Assembly: GCA_036504055.1 (NCBI GenBank)
Contig: DASXVU010000012.1
Span: forward strand, 16,227-80,226
Length of the DNA: 64,000 nt
Direction of reading: 5' to 3'
Origin: Methanomassiliicoccales archaeon
GTDB taxonomy: Archaea; Thermoplasmatota; Thermoplasmata; Methanomassiliicoccales; UBA472
The notes under the pieces: model-generated
Database searches by the model: none
The model's input: the letters and a program-made list of their open reading frames with translations, nothing else
What the model was told of the DNA's origin: nothing
Position numbers and translations under genes: made by a program
In this document: piece after piece, positions 63,719-64,000 of the stretch
Layout: every line of letters begins with the position of its first letter
How positions within the stretch are numbered: the stretch's first letter is position 1

Positions 63719-63878
63719 TGGCTCGGCTCACATTTTGAGGCGAATCTTGGTGAGTGGAAAAGAAATTGAGGGAGAGTCATTTTCATCGCTGTTTCTCTTG
63801 CTACAAAAATCCATGAAGTAAAGAATCGGGGGGAAGGATCAGACCAACTGTATTGACCTGAACCTTTCGGATCCCATA
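63719..63878. other. Intergenic, nothing recognised
   Basis: 160 bases between convergent genes, without a clear hairpin terminator or other signal. Confidence 0.35.
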
Positions 63879-64000
63879 CTATCTTCTAAATAAGATCATC
63901 AGCACGGCGACGATGAGGAATGCTATCCCAGCATAGTACCAACTACTGGTGAGCAAAAGAACCACTATCGCAATGACAGTCGCAGGGAGGAACATGATCA
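63879..64000 (-). CDS. Small membrane protein, 3' part visible
   Basis: On the minus strand a frame ending in TAG at 63879-63881 encodes two short hydrophobic segments (TVIAIVVLLLTS and AGIAFLIVAVLMILF) ending in FRR. A possible ATG at 63995 would make a complete 38-residue protein, but the frame stays open to the window edge, so it may be the C-terminus of a larger gene. Confidence 0.4.
   Translation of the reverse strand, partial: IMFLPATVIAIVVLLLTSSWYYAGIAFLIVAVLMILFRR

Overview
The window looks like a chromosomal segment of a methanogenic archaeon, most probably of the Thermoplasmatota (Methanomassiliicoccales-like). The grounds are a complete coenzyme F430 operon (cfbA-E-D-C-B), a methanogen-type anaerobic corrinoid operon, archaeal promoters (TATA boxes about 25 nt before inferred starts, several leaderless genes), NikR, archaeal ATP-cone/Mrr and PRC-barrel proteins, and moderately high GC. 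The lineage is inferred from content only.

Region by region: 1-7.3 kb is a cell-surface polysaccharide locus (RfbH-like dehydrase cut by the window edge, two GT4 glycosyltransferases, two paralogous flippases) interrupted by an ATP-cone/Mrr-like nuclease. 7.5-14.1 kb holds a winged-helix regulator, the sufC-sufB pair, a divergent HdrA-like flavoprotein, a VOC protein, a methyltransferase and a surface protein. 14.2-17.1 kb carries a second, stand-alone CfbE-like Mur ligase and an IS1634-like transposase with altered catalytic residues. 17.2-20.2 kb is a BtuFCD/FecBCD-type ABC importer. 20.1-25.1 kb is the F430 operon and 25.2-30.9 kb the cobalt-corrin operon (cbiT-L-F-G-H-C-D-E), both on the minus strand. 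31.1-37.7 kb is a tightly overlapping plus-strand operon from glutamyl-tRNA to sirohydrochlorin (met8-like, hemA, B, L, C, cobA, hemD). 37.8-40.9 kb is an ECF-type metal importer (cbiMN-Q-O) followed by nikR. 41.0-44.2 kb is an Nramp-related transporter operon. 44.3-50.7 kb is a complete trp operon (trpEGDCFBA). 50.8-64 kb holds a flavoprotein, a 28-residue-repeat surface protein, a MacB/LolCDE-like ABC system, a secreted multicopper oxidase, small zinc-ribbon and PRC-barrel proteins, a KamA-family radical SAM enzyme and small hypothetical genes.

The middle 27 kb works as one metal-tetrapyrrole factory: metal import (two systems), the uroporphyrinogen/sirohydrochlorin trunk, a nickel branch to F430 and a cobalt branch to cobamide. 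A recurring TTATTCCCTA-type half-site at the importer, F430 and hem promoters suggests a shared regulator, perhaps the locally encoded NikR. The cbi promoter instead has two near-identical TTGGAT-N5-ATCCAA palindromes on either side of its TATA box.

The most striking find is a convincing M-box (ykoK) magnesium riboswitch on the minus strand at about 43995-44150. It lies directly upstream of the Nramp-like gene and has a plausible Shine-Dalgarno-sequestering expression platform. It implies that the Nramp-like/small membrane protein/MgtE-N-CBS operon is a magnesium uptake system under RNA control in an archaeon. TGTACA-type TRP boxes flank the trp promoter. No tRNA, rRNA or CRISPR array was seen.
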